Assembly: GCA_021794475.1 (NCBI GenBank)
Contig: JAJYQS010000097.1
Coordinates: forward strand, 1 to 64,000
Source of the DNA: a bacterium
Lineage (GTDB): Bacteria > SZUA-79 > Acidulodesulfobacterales > Acidulodesulfobacteraceae
DNA: 64,000 nucleotides
Reading direction: 5' to 3'
The notes below the pieces were generated by a model that ran no database searches, had not been told where the DNA came from, and was given only the letters and a program-made list of their open reading frames with translations. The translations under genes were made by a program, and so were the position numbers. Shown piece by piece: positions 28,401 to 36,122 of this stretch. Each line of letters begins with the position of its first letter. Position 1 is the first letter of the stretch.

Positions 28401-29243
28401 AATAATTCAGGAGGCTATACTGACAATCAGATATTATGGAAATTTGATAGCTCAAACGATTCAAATATGACATTTCCGATACCGTCTGCAATTTCGCCTG
28501 TTCTCAGCCAGAATTTCAGAATGGAAGCATTTTATGCTGGTGATCTTGGAGGACAGATGTGGGCTTTTAATCTGCCTGATGACTCCTCTGCGTCAAATTG
28601 GAAAGGCTGCCGACTATTTGATTCAAATGAAACAGACCCTGCGTTAAATATTTACTTTCCGCCGACTCTTTCGTATGCCGCTTCAGGTAATTTATGGGTA
28701 TATTTCGGAACGGGCGACAGGGAAAATTTAACCGCATCTAATGCAAGAGATAATGAATTTATAGCTATTAATACCGGTTTAACCGCAGTCGGGGAATGTC
28801 CTTCGGGCGGACCGTTAAATGAATCGGATTTAGTAAATGCTACCGGAACAAGCGGTATTGGAACCGTAAGCGGAAACGGGTGGTATATTAAATTGTCAAC
28901 CGGAGAAAAGGTGGTGTCATCCCCGGTTGTATATAATAATATAGTATATTTCACAACATTTACGCCTCAGGGCGGCAGTTCGTGCGGATACGGGACTGCA
29001 AAACTTTATGCAGTGTATTATCTTGACGGGGGTGGTATGATTTCAACATCCGTATCGATTTCTAACAGTTCAGCATCATCTTCTAACGGTCAATCAATTA
29101 CTATAGGCGGCGGTGTGCCGTCCGCCCCTGAAATTTCCGGTAATAATTTAATCGTAACGACATCTACGGGAAAAGTTTTTACGAAAAAGATACCGGGTTC
29201 GCCCCAAATAATACCGACTTCATGGTTTCACACAAGAAACTGA
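25443..29243 (+). CDS. pilY1: PilY1-like pilus tip protein with degenerate MIDAS (right copy)
   Basis: 1266-residue paralogue of the left pilY1. Signal peptide ends at about residue 30 (NVYA|GDSS). DTSGS (49-53) of the von Willebrand A metal site is kept, but the Thr loop has become KAGGLNVMNQM (335-345), and the Asp loop reads IITNGSFTG with N374 in place of Asp; the segment after it is also shorter than in the left copy. The beta-propeller half is closely similar (VGANDGMLHGFDAG, WKLGAIFHSDPVLVGPPPFP). GGGAG is about 10 nt before the ATG. It lies downstream of pilX in the same orientation, so this copy is the one encoded with minor pilins. Confidence 0.92.
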   Translation: MKIVLTYKKIYLFIIFIALSYFIFMPNVYAGDSSLLTNTNNPNVLIFLDTSGSMNLNEGVHWDNTSSGKTGYDSPEGWAGGNLLNITTASPFPTFTFAPGGNSVFSMLYNAKAAISDIVGDPSFSNVNFAFATFDQEPYIPIMGPIRNIMASLTPECTYTDDPTFTNPPTALYNPENFGGDGIPDETGDFYTNFNILGVSIPALNLNYPFMTFTTLDLESLGLPVNGCPNSFDLIPFIGPKEYLMSYDYSSIYNQFFSLFGLINLPWNLYVPTTTDNNLNILTNETVTSNPNNTDDPYFDPADIAGPAINYVLWKAHIYPDLDNPAGNPVSGLKAGGLNVMNQMVGHMQSYFRNSLIADSGASCRRNYSIIITNGSFTGFNGGQTPSKIYQLYKDIDPAHPIETFMIGFGYPSGLLAPNYIQLAANAGAGINPSTNPNGIIFSATLNNSKLLVLPSAAFASIGGVLLGDTVSDNKYTSLECEANNYTGVYTDGSDCATIVGIYPNSQEILLSNSLASSFNGGNVTVSGTVYLPYNQLELRNSLGKIFNLIESGTVASFTSPVIHDVYGSNNDVYYSNLTAYTQPLWGEGNIFLFKLNNQGQLIGRDGSAVNSYGQIITSDSYWDSGAGAGGELQTESGSHRKVLTSYISQSTGGQQSIDINPVSTSSSNANLDTMLDINSNSSSQNYYGTVCPGSASAAACATDILNFVLDPDSSTDHWKLGAIFHSDPVLVGPPPFPYTSPSYISFKQLYAERNQVLLVGANDGMLHGFDAGSWDSLTDSYTNGTGAELFGYIPPNLLPKITDWYDSSIGIRTLIFPEFVDSTPAVGDVYFNDVFNGQVNHINTATNPDSIDQWHTELISGERNGGNYYFALGVTNPSDLNNPNNPYPDPLWNITDGSSTAPMGNTWSKPVISYVCMPNPYYSSKSKNSEAGVCQNDANPAPPLLVPQYVKTYLGFIGGGYAAEGSTDDTGAAVYALYAEPNPVKNNSGGYTDNQILWKFDSSNDSNMTFPIPSAISPVLSQNFRMEAFYAGDLGGQMWAFNLPDDSSASNWKGCRLFDSNETDPALNIYFPPTLSYAASGNLWVYFGTGDRENLTASNARDNEFIAINTGLTAVGECPSGGPLNESDLVNATGTSGIGTVSGNGWYIKLSTGEKVVSSPVVYNNIVYFTTFTPQGGSSCGYGTAKLYAVYYLDGGGMISTSVSISNSSASSSNGQSITIGGGVPSAPEISGNNLIVTTSTGKVFTKKIPGSPQIIPTSWFHTRN

Positions 29244-29352
29244 GTAATTTTTATATAAAATATGGGCTCAGGGCATTCTATGGAATCCGGGTCCATAACA
29301 GTATAAATAAATATATTATTGCATATAGCAAACAAAAACCTAGGAGCATAAA

Positions 29353-29748
29353 ATGATTAGTCAAATTGATTTTATGAGTTTATTGAAAAAGATTAAAATA
29401 TTTTCCGCGGTAACTTTTGCTTTATTATTATTAGTGATTATTAGCAATACCCGTCCTGCATATGCAGCATCTAAAAATACAAATATAGGCGTTTTAAAAA
29501 AATTAAAGCCTAAACAGACTTATTTTTTTTCCGGGATTATAACTAAAATAAATGCCGATTCGATAACATTATATGGCGGATTGACTATTGCTATCAATTC
29601 TTCGACTATATGCAAGACCTACAAGCTTAAAAATGGTTCCACAGGTGATTGTTCCATGCTTTTTAGGAATAAAGAAACTGTTGGAGTTGTTGCATTTAAA
29701 AACAATGGAAAATTAATAGCCGCAGAAATCAGACAGATGTTTTTCTAA
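29353..29748 (+). CDS. Small exported two-cysteine protein associated with pilY1 (right copy)
   Basis: Paralogue of the protein encoded at 17774-18265; function unknown. 131 residues: a signal peptide with hydrophobic residues 17-30 ending ARPAYA-like (TRPAYAASK), then about 95 residues of beta-rich sequence with FFSGIITKINADSITLYGG, INSSTICK, a second Cys in TGDCSML, and KLIAAEIRQMFF at the end. AGGAG precedes the ATG. It follows the right pilY1 by 109 bp, mirroring the other copy. Periplasmic or secreted; a chaperone or partner of PilY1 is a reasonable guess only. Confidence 0.76.
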   Translation: MISQIDFMSLLKKIKIFSAVTFALLLLVIISNTRPAYAASKNTNIGVLKKLKPKQTYFFSGIITKINADSITLYGGLTIAINSSTICKTYKLKNGSTGDCSMLFRNKETVGVVAFKNNGKLIAAEIRQMFF

Positions 29749-29867
29749 TATTTAATTTTGACTTCAAAATATTGGTCTTATAGCACGGCTATATTTTATT
29801 GCCGGTATTAGTACGCAGGTTTGAGCGGTAAAATGAAAAATATTTTTGCAAAACAGAGTGTTGATGT

Positions 29868-31133
29868 TTACACGGATACTATATTATTTTTGCCGTGTTT
29901 TTTCGCTGCATAAAGACATTTATCCAACCTATCCTGCAGCGATTGTTTAGTATCCTGTTCTTTTGTTGAAGTTACGCCGAAACTGCATGTAATTTTATTT
30001 CCGGATATGAATGTGTAGTTATCCAATAACCGTTGAAGTCTTTCGGAAAGTTCAACGGCATGTTTGACAGGCGACGCCGGACATATTATTATAAATTCGT
30101 CGCCGCCGTATCTTGTCAGTAAATCTGTTGTCCTTAAATTCTGCTTTATTAAATCAACCAATTCTTTTAAAATAGAGTCGCCTGCAAGATGACCTGAATT
30201 GTCATTTATTATTTTAAAATTATCTATATCGAACATAATAGCAGACGATACTACGTTAAATTTTTTATGATTAAAAATAATATTATTAATTTCCGCATCC
30301 AGTTTTCTTCTGTTGTAAGTATTTGTTAATCCGTCTATTTCAGATAATTTTTGATAATCTTCTTTTTCTTTGATAAGAGACTGTTCCTTTAAAATATCTG
30401 TGGTAACGTCGGTAAAAATACCAAGCCCTGCCCAGCCGCCGCCGTAATATACGGTAGTGGTATAAATATCGCCGTATATAGTTGTTCCGTCTTTTTTTCT
30501 TCCTTTTAAAATATATCTGGAATTAAATTTTTCACCATGGATCCTTTTTATTATTGAACTTTTTAATAAACTAATAGTTTCCTCGCTTTCTTCCATGACG
30601 TCGTTTATATACATGTTATAAAATATCTCTTTAGGATAACCGAATGCATCGGACATTGCCGAATTTACATAAATAAACTTTTCTTTGTATATAACCACGG
30701 GCGTTGGTATTTTATCAATAAGCATTTCAAATACAGACTGCTCTTTATCTAAGTCGCTTTTTAAATATAACAGTTCCGTAATATCAATAAAATTAATTGC
30801 ATTAACCTTTTTGCCGGCATAATTAATCGAGAATAGAGATAAATAAAGAAAAACATCGCGGTTGTTTTTTGATTCAATTTTAACAATTGTTGGTTTATTT
30901 TGAAGTTTATCGCCTGTTTTTTCGAATTCTATCAATTGTAGTATTGTATTTTTATCTTTGCTGTTTTTAAAGATATCTAAGAAATGTTTATTGCGCATCT
31001 CTTTAATTGAATAGCCCAAGATTTTTTCAGCTGCGGTGTTGCAGTATAAATATTTGTCGTCAAACATTGCAAAGCCGGAAATTAAATTATTGACAACATA
31101 TAAAATATTTTCATCAAATTCGAAATTATTCAT
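29868..31133 (-). CDS. Diguanylate cyclase with two PAS domains
   Basis: Cytoplasmic sensor-output protein making cyclic di-GMP. The ATG at 31133 is preferred to one eight codons upstream because GGGG lies six bases before it and the first has no ribosome site; this gives 421 residues. PAS 1 covers about 10-115, PAS 2 about 125-250 (VVIYKEKFIYVNSAMSDAFGY). The GGDEF domain starts near 260 (EIDGLTNTYNRRKLD) and has an intact RYGGDEF catalytic loop; the inhibitory site RTTD lies exactly five residues before GGDEF, so product feedback is likely. No membrane helix is seen. It converges on the right pilus-tip cassette, 119 bp away. Confidence 0.92.
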   Translation of the reverse strand: MNNFEFDENILYVVNNLISGFAMFDDKYLYCNTAAEKILGYSIKEMRNKHFLDIFKNSKDKNTILQLIEFEKTGDKLQNKPTIVKIESKNNRDVFLYLSLFSINYAGKKVNAINFIDITELLYLKSDLDKEQSVFEMLIDKIPTPVVIYKEKFIYVNSAMSDAFGYPKEIFYNMYINDVMEESEETISLLKSSIIKRIHGEKFNSRYILKGRKKDGTTIYGDIYTTTVYYGGGWAGLGIFTDVTTDILKEQSLIKEKEDYQKLSEIDGLTNTYNRRKLDAEINNIIFNHKKFNVVSSAIMFDIDNFKIINDNSGHLAGDSILKELVDLIKQNLRTTDLLTRYGGDEFIIICPASPVKHAVELSERLQRLLDNYTFISGNKITCSFGVTSTKEQDTKQSLQDRLDKCLYAAKKHGKNNIVSV

Positions 31134-31568
31134 ATTGCCCCTATATATAACATACATGAATTTATATTTATATAATGATACAATATTATATATTGCACAA
31201 ATTATTAATTATACTATAATAATATAATTCTTAGCAGAGGTCAAATTTTATAAGTTTATTTACTGCGACTTAGTTTATATATTTTATTGGCATATAAATT
31301 TCACATATTAATGTATGGCAAGAGTTGATAATTTAATATATGGTATATATAATAATAGTTTAAAGGTTTATAATTTTATAATTAAAATATAAAACAGATT
31401 GCGATGTAATTTATTGAAGTATTTTGATTATAAATTTCCGGTTGCATTTTATGTATATATCTTATATTATAAATTAACGAGGATTGGAATTTACGGAAAA
31501 TAGAAATAAACTCTCCGGTTGTTTTGCATTTTAAATTTAGATATGTTTGATTTAATTAGTAAAAAAAA
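31134..31568. other. AT-rich intergenic stretch between the diguanylate cyclase and a lipoprotein gene
   Basis: About 435 bp, divergent orientation, so promoters for both neighbours are expected here. I see no gene, hairpin or repeat that stands out from the AT-rich background. Confidence 0.5.
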
Positions 31569-31820
31569 ATGAATATAAAAAATATTTGCGGCAAATTGTA
31601 TAAAGCCAATAAGTTTAACAAATTAGCTATTTTTGCATTCGTATGCGGCGGAATGCTTCTGCTTTCAGGCTGCGCCGGAACAAACAGACAGTTAGAGAAA
31701 GAACATATAATGAACAACGGCTGTTTTATTACGTGCAGAAATAATATTGCAGCCAAACATAAGACACCGGATATAGCGTCTTTCACGCGCAAAAACAATA
31801 AAATACAAATAATCGGATAA
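31569..31820 (+). CDS. Small lipoprotein, function unknown
   Basis: 83 residues. N-terminal Lys-rich segment, hydrophobic core (LAIFAFVCGGMLLL) and lipobox LLSGC, with Cys about residue 35 as the lipidation site. The mature part of about 48 residues is charged and has two further cysteines (NNGCFITCRNN). No family recognised. The start has no clear ribosome-binding site, but the lipobox makes coding likely. It ends 30 bp before a tRNA gene. Confidence 0.6.
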   Translation: MNIKNICGKLYKANKFNKLAIFAFVCGGMLLLSGCAGTNRQLEKEHIMNNGCFITCRNNIAAKHKTPDIASFTRKNNKIQIIG

Positions 31821-31850
31821 AAAAATAATTAATTAAATAAATAAATAACA

Positions 31851-31925
31851 GGCCCCATAGTCTAGCGGTCAGGACGTTGCCCTCTCAAGGCAGTAACACG
31901 GGTTCAAATCCCGTTGGGGCTACCA
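31851..31925 (+). tRNA. tRNA-Glu (anticodon CTC)
   Basis: A cloverleaf can be drawn: acceptor GGCCCCA with TGGGGCT (first pair a G-U wobble, common in bacterial tRNA-Glu), D arm with TAGCGGTCAGGAC, anticodon stem TTGCC/GGCAG around loop CTCTCAA giving anticodon CTC (reads GAG), T arm ACGGGTTCAAATCCCGT, discriminator A and an encoded CCA end. It lies just upstream of the K+ channel gene on the same strand. Confidence 0.95.
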
Positions 31926-31945
31926 ATTTTGTCAAATTTTGCTAT

Positions 31946-32935
31946 ATGTTCACCGTATTATTCAACTTATACCGCAAGTTTAATATTATTACGCTGAAAC
32001 ACCGCTCCGAACTTCTGAGAATACTAATTATTTTATTAGCCATACTTCTTATTTTCGCTTTTCTGTTCAGCCACTATGAAAAAATTTCATATTTTAAAGC
32101 TTTTTACTGGGCGGTAACTACCGCATCCACCGTCGGCTACGGCGACGTAGTTCCGACTAATAATATCGGAAGAGTTATAGCAATGGGTTTGATGCTGATA
32201 GGCATCGGTATGCTGGGTGTTTTTTTAGCAACCCTTTCTTCAATTATGTTTGAGTTTAGACTCGGGAGGATTTTTGGAACTATGGAAAGCCATTTTGTCG
32301 AAAAGCATGTTGTTATACTCGGATACAGCAATTTAATAAGGCAGTCTTTAGACGATATATTAGAAGAAAAGGATAATATAACGTTAGTTGCCGATATTGA
32401 AAAGTCTCCGTCGAACGCCCTTAATTTTGTTTTTATCAAAGGAGATATAACGGAAGGCAAAAATATTGAAAAAGCTAAAATAGACAAGGCTAAACTCTGT
32501 ATAATCTCAGATGACGACGATTCTAAGACTTTAATATCCGCAATAACGGTAAGAACTAAATATAAAGATGTTTATATTATCGCTCTAGTCGTCAAGAAAG
32601 AAACGGCAAAAGCCCTGAAAGAAATAGGGGTTAACGAGGTATTCGCAACAGGTTCTTTTTCAAGCAGACTGCTTGTTAAATCCGTAAAAATAAGGGGAGC
32701 GTCAAATTTTTTCAGCCAGCTGATGAACGAAGATTTTGAAGAAGGTTTAATCGAAAAAAATATCCCATCCGGCATAATCGGCAAGTCATTTCATGATGCG
32801 CTGCTTTTTGTAAAAGAAACGACGGACGAACTTTTTGTAGGGGTAAAAAGAGACGGTAAAATGATAGTAAATCCGGACGGGAAAACTTTTATTCTTGATA
32901 AAAACGATATGATGCTTCTTATAGGCAAAAAATAG
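31946..32935 (+). CDS. Two-helix potassium channel with RCK (TrkA-N/TrkA-C) domain
   Basis: Ligand-gated K+ channel subunit of the MthK type, expected to work as a tetramer. An open frame begins inside the tRNA, but those codons are tRNA sequence; the ATG 21 bp after the tRNA gives a clean N-terminus (329 residues). Helix 1 is LLRILIILLAILLIFAFLF, the selectivity filter is TVGYGD at 62-67, helix 2 follows. RCK N-lobe starts at HVVILGYSNL: the usual GxGxxG is reduced to GYSNLI, so the nucleotide or ligand may differ. C-terminal TrkA-C-like lobe ends NDMMLLIGKK. No ribosome-binding site was seen. Confidence 0.9.
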   Translation: MFTVLFNLYRKFNIITLKHRSELLRILIILLAILLIFAFLFSHYEKISYFKAFYWAVTTASTVGYGDVVPTNNIGRVIAMGLMLIGIGMLGVFLATLSSIMFEFRLGRIFGTMESHFVEKHVVILGYSNLIRQSLDDILEEKDNITLVADIEKSPSNALNFVFIKGDITEGKNIEKAKIDKAKLCIISDDDDSKTLISAITVRTKYKDVYIIALVVKKETAKALKEIGVNEVFATGSFSSRLLVKSVKIRGASNFFSQLMNEDFEEGLIEKNIPSGIIGKSFHDALLFVKETTDELFVGVKRDGKMIVNPDGKTFILDKNDMMLLIGKK

Positions 32936-33049
32936 CCGGCGGCAATTATTGATGCGCAACCCTGATTTTATACTTTTTTTTTAGGTACTAAAATGCTAAT
33001 ATAAATAACATAAAAACTTTATAACTTCATGATATGGGGCGGTACAGGT

Positions 33050-34186
33050 ATGAAATTTAAATTAATTCCTGCAATTTTTTTAATATTATTCATATTAATC
33101 CTGAATTTTTTTTATTTAAGTTTGAATATCAGCAATTCTTTTGCTTCTGCTTCGGATTCTAAAATCCCTGCCGCATTGAAGCATTCTAATCTTTCGGTTC
33201 GTTCGAATATTCGTCCGCATGCAAAAAGTAAAAAAGGCTATGTGAAAATCTTTAAAGGCGTCAGCAGTCCAATGGCAATAGCCGTCGGCGGAAACGGCGA
33301 TATTTTTATTGCAGGCGATAAGGGCAGAGGCGAAATAGCCGAATTTGATGCCGAAGGAAACAGGATAAAGACCTTTCGCAGAGGAATTTATAAACCATGG
33401 GATATTGCAATAGATAAAGCCGGAGATATTTTAATAGCAAACGACGGAACTTATAAAAATAAAAATGGAATAAAATCAAAAGGCTTTATTACCGAACTGA
33501 ATCCTTCCGGAAAAATTATTTTCAAAACATCCGCCGGCGTTGATTATCCTTACGCCGTCGCAATAAGCAAAAACGGTGAAATCGCTGCCGCAAATTACGG
33601 GAACGGTTTTGACGGTTCTATAAGCATTTATTCCGGAAAAGGAAGATTGCTGCATAAATTCGGGCATGGAATACAGAATCCTTACTCCATTGTTTTTTCA
33701 AAATCCGGTTTAATCTACGCTGCTAACTTTAACGAAGGCAGCATAGTGTGTTTGTCTTCTTCAGGAAAAGTGCTGTGGTCTGCGCAGAAAAAGGTAAGCT
33801 ATCCGTATGCCGTAGCTATAGGAACTAACGGCAATTTATGGGTATTAAACGACGGAAACGGCGGCAGTCTTTCCAAATTTTCGCCTGAAGGTAAACTGCT
33901 CAAGCATATTAACGGTCCCGTCAGCTATCCGTACGGAGAAGCTATTGACGAAAAAGGGAATATTTTTATCGCAAATTTTAACAGCAACAGCGTTTCTGAA
34001 TTTTCTTCGCGGGGTAAATTTTTAGGGTATGCCTCAAAAATAAACAGACCGATAGGCATAATTATAGATAAAAAAGGTGATATATGGGCTGCGGACGGAA
34101 ACGGCGATCTGACCAAAATTGAAAACGTAGCGGCAGGCGGAGAATATTTTCAATTCGATAAAAAAGGATTCCCATATGGCAGGTAA
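33050..34186 (+). CDS. Exported beta-propeller protein (NHL/Vgb-like repeats)
   Basis: 378 residues from the ATG with GGGG ten bases upstream; an ATG seven codons earlier is less well placed. Signal peptide or anchor LIPAIFLILFILILNFFYLSL. The rest is made of about six repeats of some 40 residues with a shared core such as YPYAVAI-x-x-x-G-x-I/L-x-x-A-N (SYPYAVAIGTNG, SYPYGEAIDEKG, DYPYAVAISKNG, NPYSIVFSKSG), typical of NHL or streptogramin-lyase-type propellers. Function unknown; likely periplasmic or surface. Its last 11 bp overlap the ClC gene, so the two are probably translated together. Confidence 0.82.
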   Translation: MKFKLIPAIFLILFILILNFFYLSLNISNSFASASDSKIPAALKHSNLSVRSNIRPHAKSKKGYVKIFKGVSSPMAIAVGGNGDIFIAGDKGRGEIAEFDAEGNRIKTFRRGIYKPWDIAIDKAGDILIANDGTYKNKNGIKSKGFITELNPSGKIIFKTSAGVDYPYAVAISKNGEIAAANYGNGFDGSISIYSGKGRLLHKFGHGIQNPYSIVFSKSGLIYAANFNEGSIVCLSSSGKVLWSAQKKVSYPYAVAIGTNGNLWVLNDGNGGSLSKFSPEGKLLKHINGPVSYPYGEAIDEKGNIFIANFNSNSVSEFSSRGKFLGYASKINRPIGIIIDKKGDIWAADGNGDLTKIENVAAGGEYFQFDKKGFPYGR

Positions 34187-36023
34187 AAAGAGAAAGGGTG
34201 TTACAGGCATCATGAGAAGACCGCTGCTTAATATTAAGAGATACATGATAAAGTTTCAGGATAACAGATTCATGTATTTTTCACGCTGGCTTTTTTTTGG
34301 ATTGCTGATAGGTATTGTTGCCGGCGTCGGAGCAATTATTTTCAACGCTCTCATAAGATTGTTCAGATTTATATTTCAAAATACCCTCGAGGGATATTAC
34401 TCTCCTCGTCCGGAATTAATGGGACATACGGGAGCGCCTCCCCATGTTGTTCTGGTTCACTGGCTGTTTCTGCTCATTCCTGCGGTAGGCGGACTTTTTT
34501 CAGGACTTTTAGTTTATACTTTTGCACCTGAAGCAGAGGGTCACGGCACAGACGCCGCTATTGACGCGTTTCATAATAAAGAGGGTTTTATAAGGGGCAG
34601 GGTACCTATAATTAAAACCTTAGCTTCGGCAATCACATTAGGTTCAGGAGGTTCGGGAGGCAGAGAAGGACCGGTTGCGCAGATAGGCGCCGGATTCGGT
34701 TCGGTTCTTGCAACGTTTCTGGGTCTTCCTGTTCCTGAAAGAAGAAAAATGCTTGTTGCCGGCATAGGAGCGGGCATAGGAGCAATATTTAAATCTCCGC
34801 TTGCAGGAGCGATGTTCGGCGTCGAAGTTCTGTATTCCGACATGGACTTTGAAAGCGGCTCGCTTATGCTTGCTATAGTTTCTTCAATAATTGCCTACTC
34901 TGTTTATGCATACTTTTATGCAGGTTTTAAACCGGTCGTGCTTGTTCCGATGTTCACATATACGCGGCCTGTGACGCTGTTTTTTTACGCTATTATGGGT
35001 TTTGCTCTTGCATTCATAGGTCAGTTTTATATCAGATTTTTTTACGGCGTACATAGTTTTTTTGAAAAAATAAAAATCAAACCGCATTTTAAACCTATGA
35101 TAGGCGGTCTGATTGTCGGCGTTATAGCTTATTTTCTTCCGGAAATTATGGGCGTCGGCTATGGATGGCTTCAGCTTGCCGTTTTAGGAAAAATAAGCCT
35201 TATAATGCTTATTATGATAGGTTTGTTTAAAATTATAGCAACGTCTTTTACTATCAGTTCAGGAGGTTCAGCCGGTGTTTACGCCCCTTCTCTTATAATA
35301 GGAGGAATGTTCGGCGGAGCATTCGGAATTATATTTCATATGCTTTTACCTCATGTTATTCTGCAGTCGGATATTGCGCCGTTTGTTCTTATAGGGATGG
35401 GAGGTTTTTTTGCCGGCGTTGCCAAAACGCCTATTTCTTCCCTTCTAATGGTATCTGAAATGACCGGAAGCTATGGTCTTTTACCTCCGCTGATGCTTGT
35501 TAACGCCATTACTTTCATAGTCAGCGGAAAAAGGAGCATATATTCTAAACAGAAAAAAAACAGAATGGATTCGCCTGCGCACTCAAAGGATTATCTCATC
35601 GAACCGCTTAAAAAATATTCCGTAAAAGATATAATGAAGGATGAGAATTTTGCCAAGCCTATAAAACCTGAAGCCACTCTGTATGAGATGATTACAGTTT
35701 TTTTTAATTCTAATTTTACAATACATCCGGTAGTTGATGCGGACGGAAGAATTATAGGATTTATAAAATATGCCACAATAAAAAATATGATGATGAATAC
35801 GCCTGACGATGAAAGGGTTGCCAGAGATATAATGGAAACGAAAAAAATTCCTAAAATAAAAATAACTGAAACCCTTGACGTTGTCGTGCATAATTTTTTT
35901 AGAAAAAAGACCGATGAACTTTTTGTAGTAGAAGGAAAAACCGAAAAATACAGGGCTATAATTAGGAAAAGAGATGTTCTTGTAGTAATTAATAATGCGG
36001 AAAATATTTTTAAGAACAGCTAA
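34176..36023 (+). CDS. ClC-family chloride channel or Cl-/H+ antiporter with CBS pair
   Basis: 615-residue membrane protein. The chloride-site motifs are GSGGSGGREGP (156-166) with gating Glu at 164, and SAGVYAPSLIIGG in the second half, the counterpart of GxFxP. The central Ser of the usual GSGIP is retained as GSGGS. Two CBS domains fill about residues 475-610 (VKDIMKDENFAKPI, ARDIMETKKIPKI), which usually bind adenine nucleotides. In bacteria such proteins often support acid resistance. Translation probably couples to the upstream propeller gene through an 11-bp overlap. Confidence 0.92.
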   Translation: MAGKKRKGVTGIMRRPLLNIKRYMIKFQDNRFMYFSRWLFFGLLIGIVAGVGAIIFNALIRLFRFIFQNTLEGYYSPRPELMGHTGAPPHVVLVHWLFLLIPAVGGLFSGLLVYTFAPEAEGHGTDAAIDAFHNKEGFIRGRVPIIKTLASAITLGSGGSGGREGPVAQIGAGFGSVLATFLGLPVPERRKMLVAGIGAGIGAIFKSPLAGAMFGVEVLYSDMDFESGSLMLAIVSSIIAYSVYAYFYAGFKPVVLVPMFTYTRPVTLFFYAIMGFALAFIGQFYIRFFYGVHSFFEKIKIKPHFKPMIGGLIVGVIAYFLPEIMGVGYGWLQLAVLGKISLIMLIMIGLFKIIATSFTISSGGSAGVYAPSLIIGGMFGGAFGIIFHMLLPHVILQSDIAPFVLIGMGGFFAGVAKTPISSLLMVSEMTGSYGLLPPLMLVNAITFIVSGKRSIYSKQKKNRMDSPAHSKDYLIEPLKKYSVKDIMKDENFAKPIKPEATLYEMITVFFNSNFTIHPVVDADGRIIGFIKYATIKNMMMNTPDDERVARDIMETKKIPKIKITETLDVVVHNFFRKKTDELFVVEGKTEKYRAIIRKRDVLVVINNAENIFKNS

Positions 36024-36067
36024 AATTATGATTGCAAAAAATATTAATCAGACGACGACTGTCAACC

Positions 36068-36089
36068 GCCTGCGGATAAATCCGCAGGC
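36068..36089 (+). terminator. Terminator-like hairpin after the ClC gene
   Basis: GCCTGCGGA (36068-36076) and TCCGCAGGC (36081-36089) form a perfect GC-rich 9-bp stem with a TAAA loop, about 45 bp after the stop. There is no clean T run (TTGT only), so it may attenuate rather than fully stop transcription into the next gene. Confidence 0.55.
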
Positions 36090-36122
36090 TTGTAAAAGCC
36101 GGTTAATAAGGGAGTATTAATT

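Noticed and set aside
29244-29352. Hairpin TATGGGC/GTCCATA after the right pilY1
   Set aside because: Imperfect 7-bp stem with a long loop and no T run; too weak for a terminator call.
31877-31945. N-terminal extension of the K+ channel starting inside the tRNA gene
   Set aside because: The codons translate tRNA-Glu sequence; a proper ATG follows 21 bp after the tRNA.
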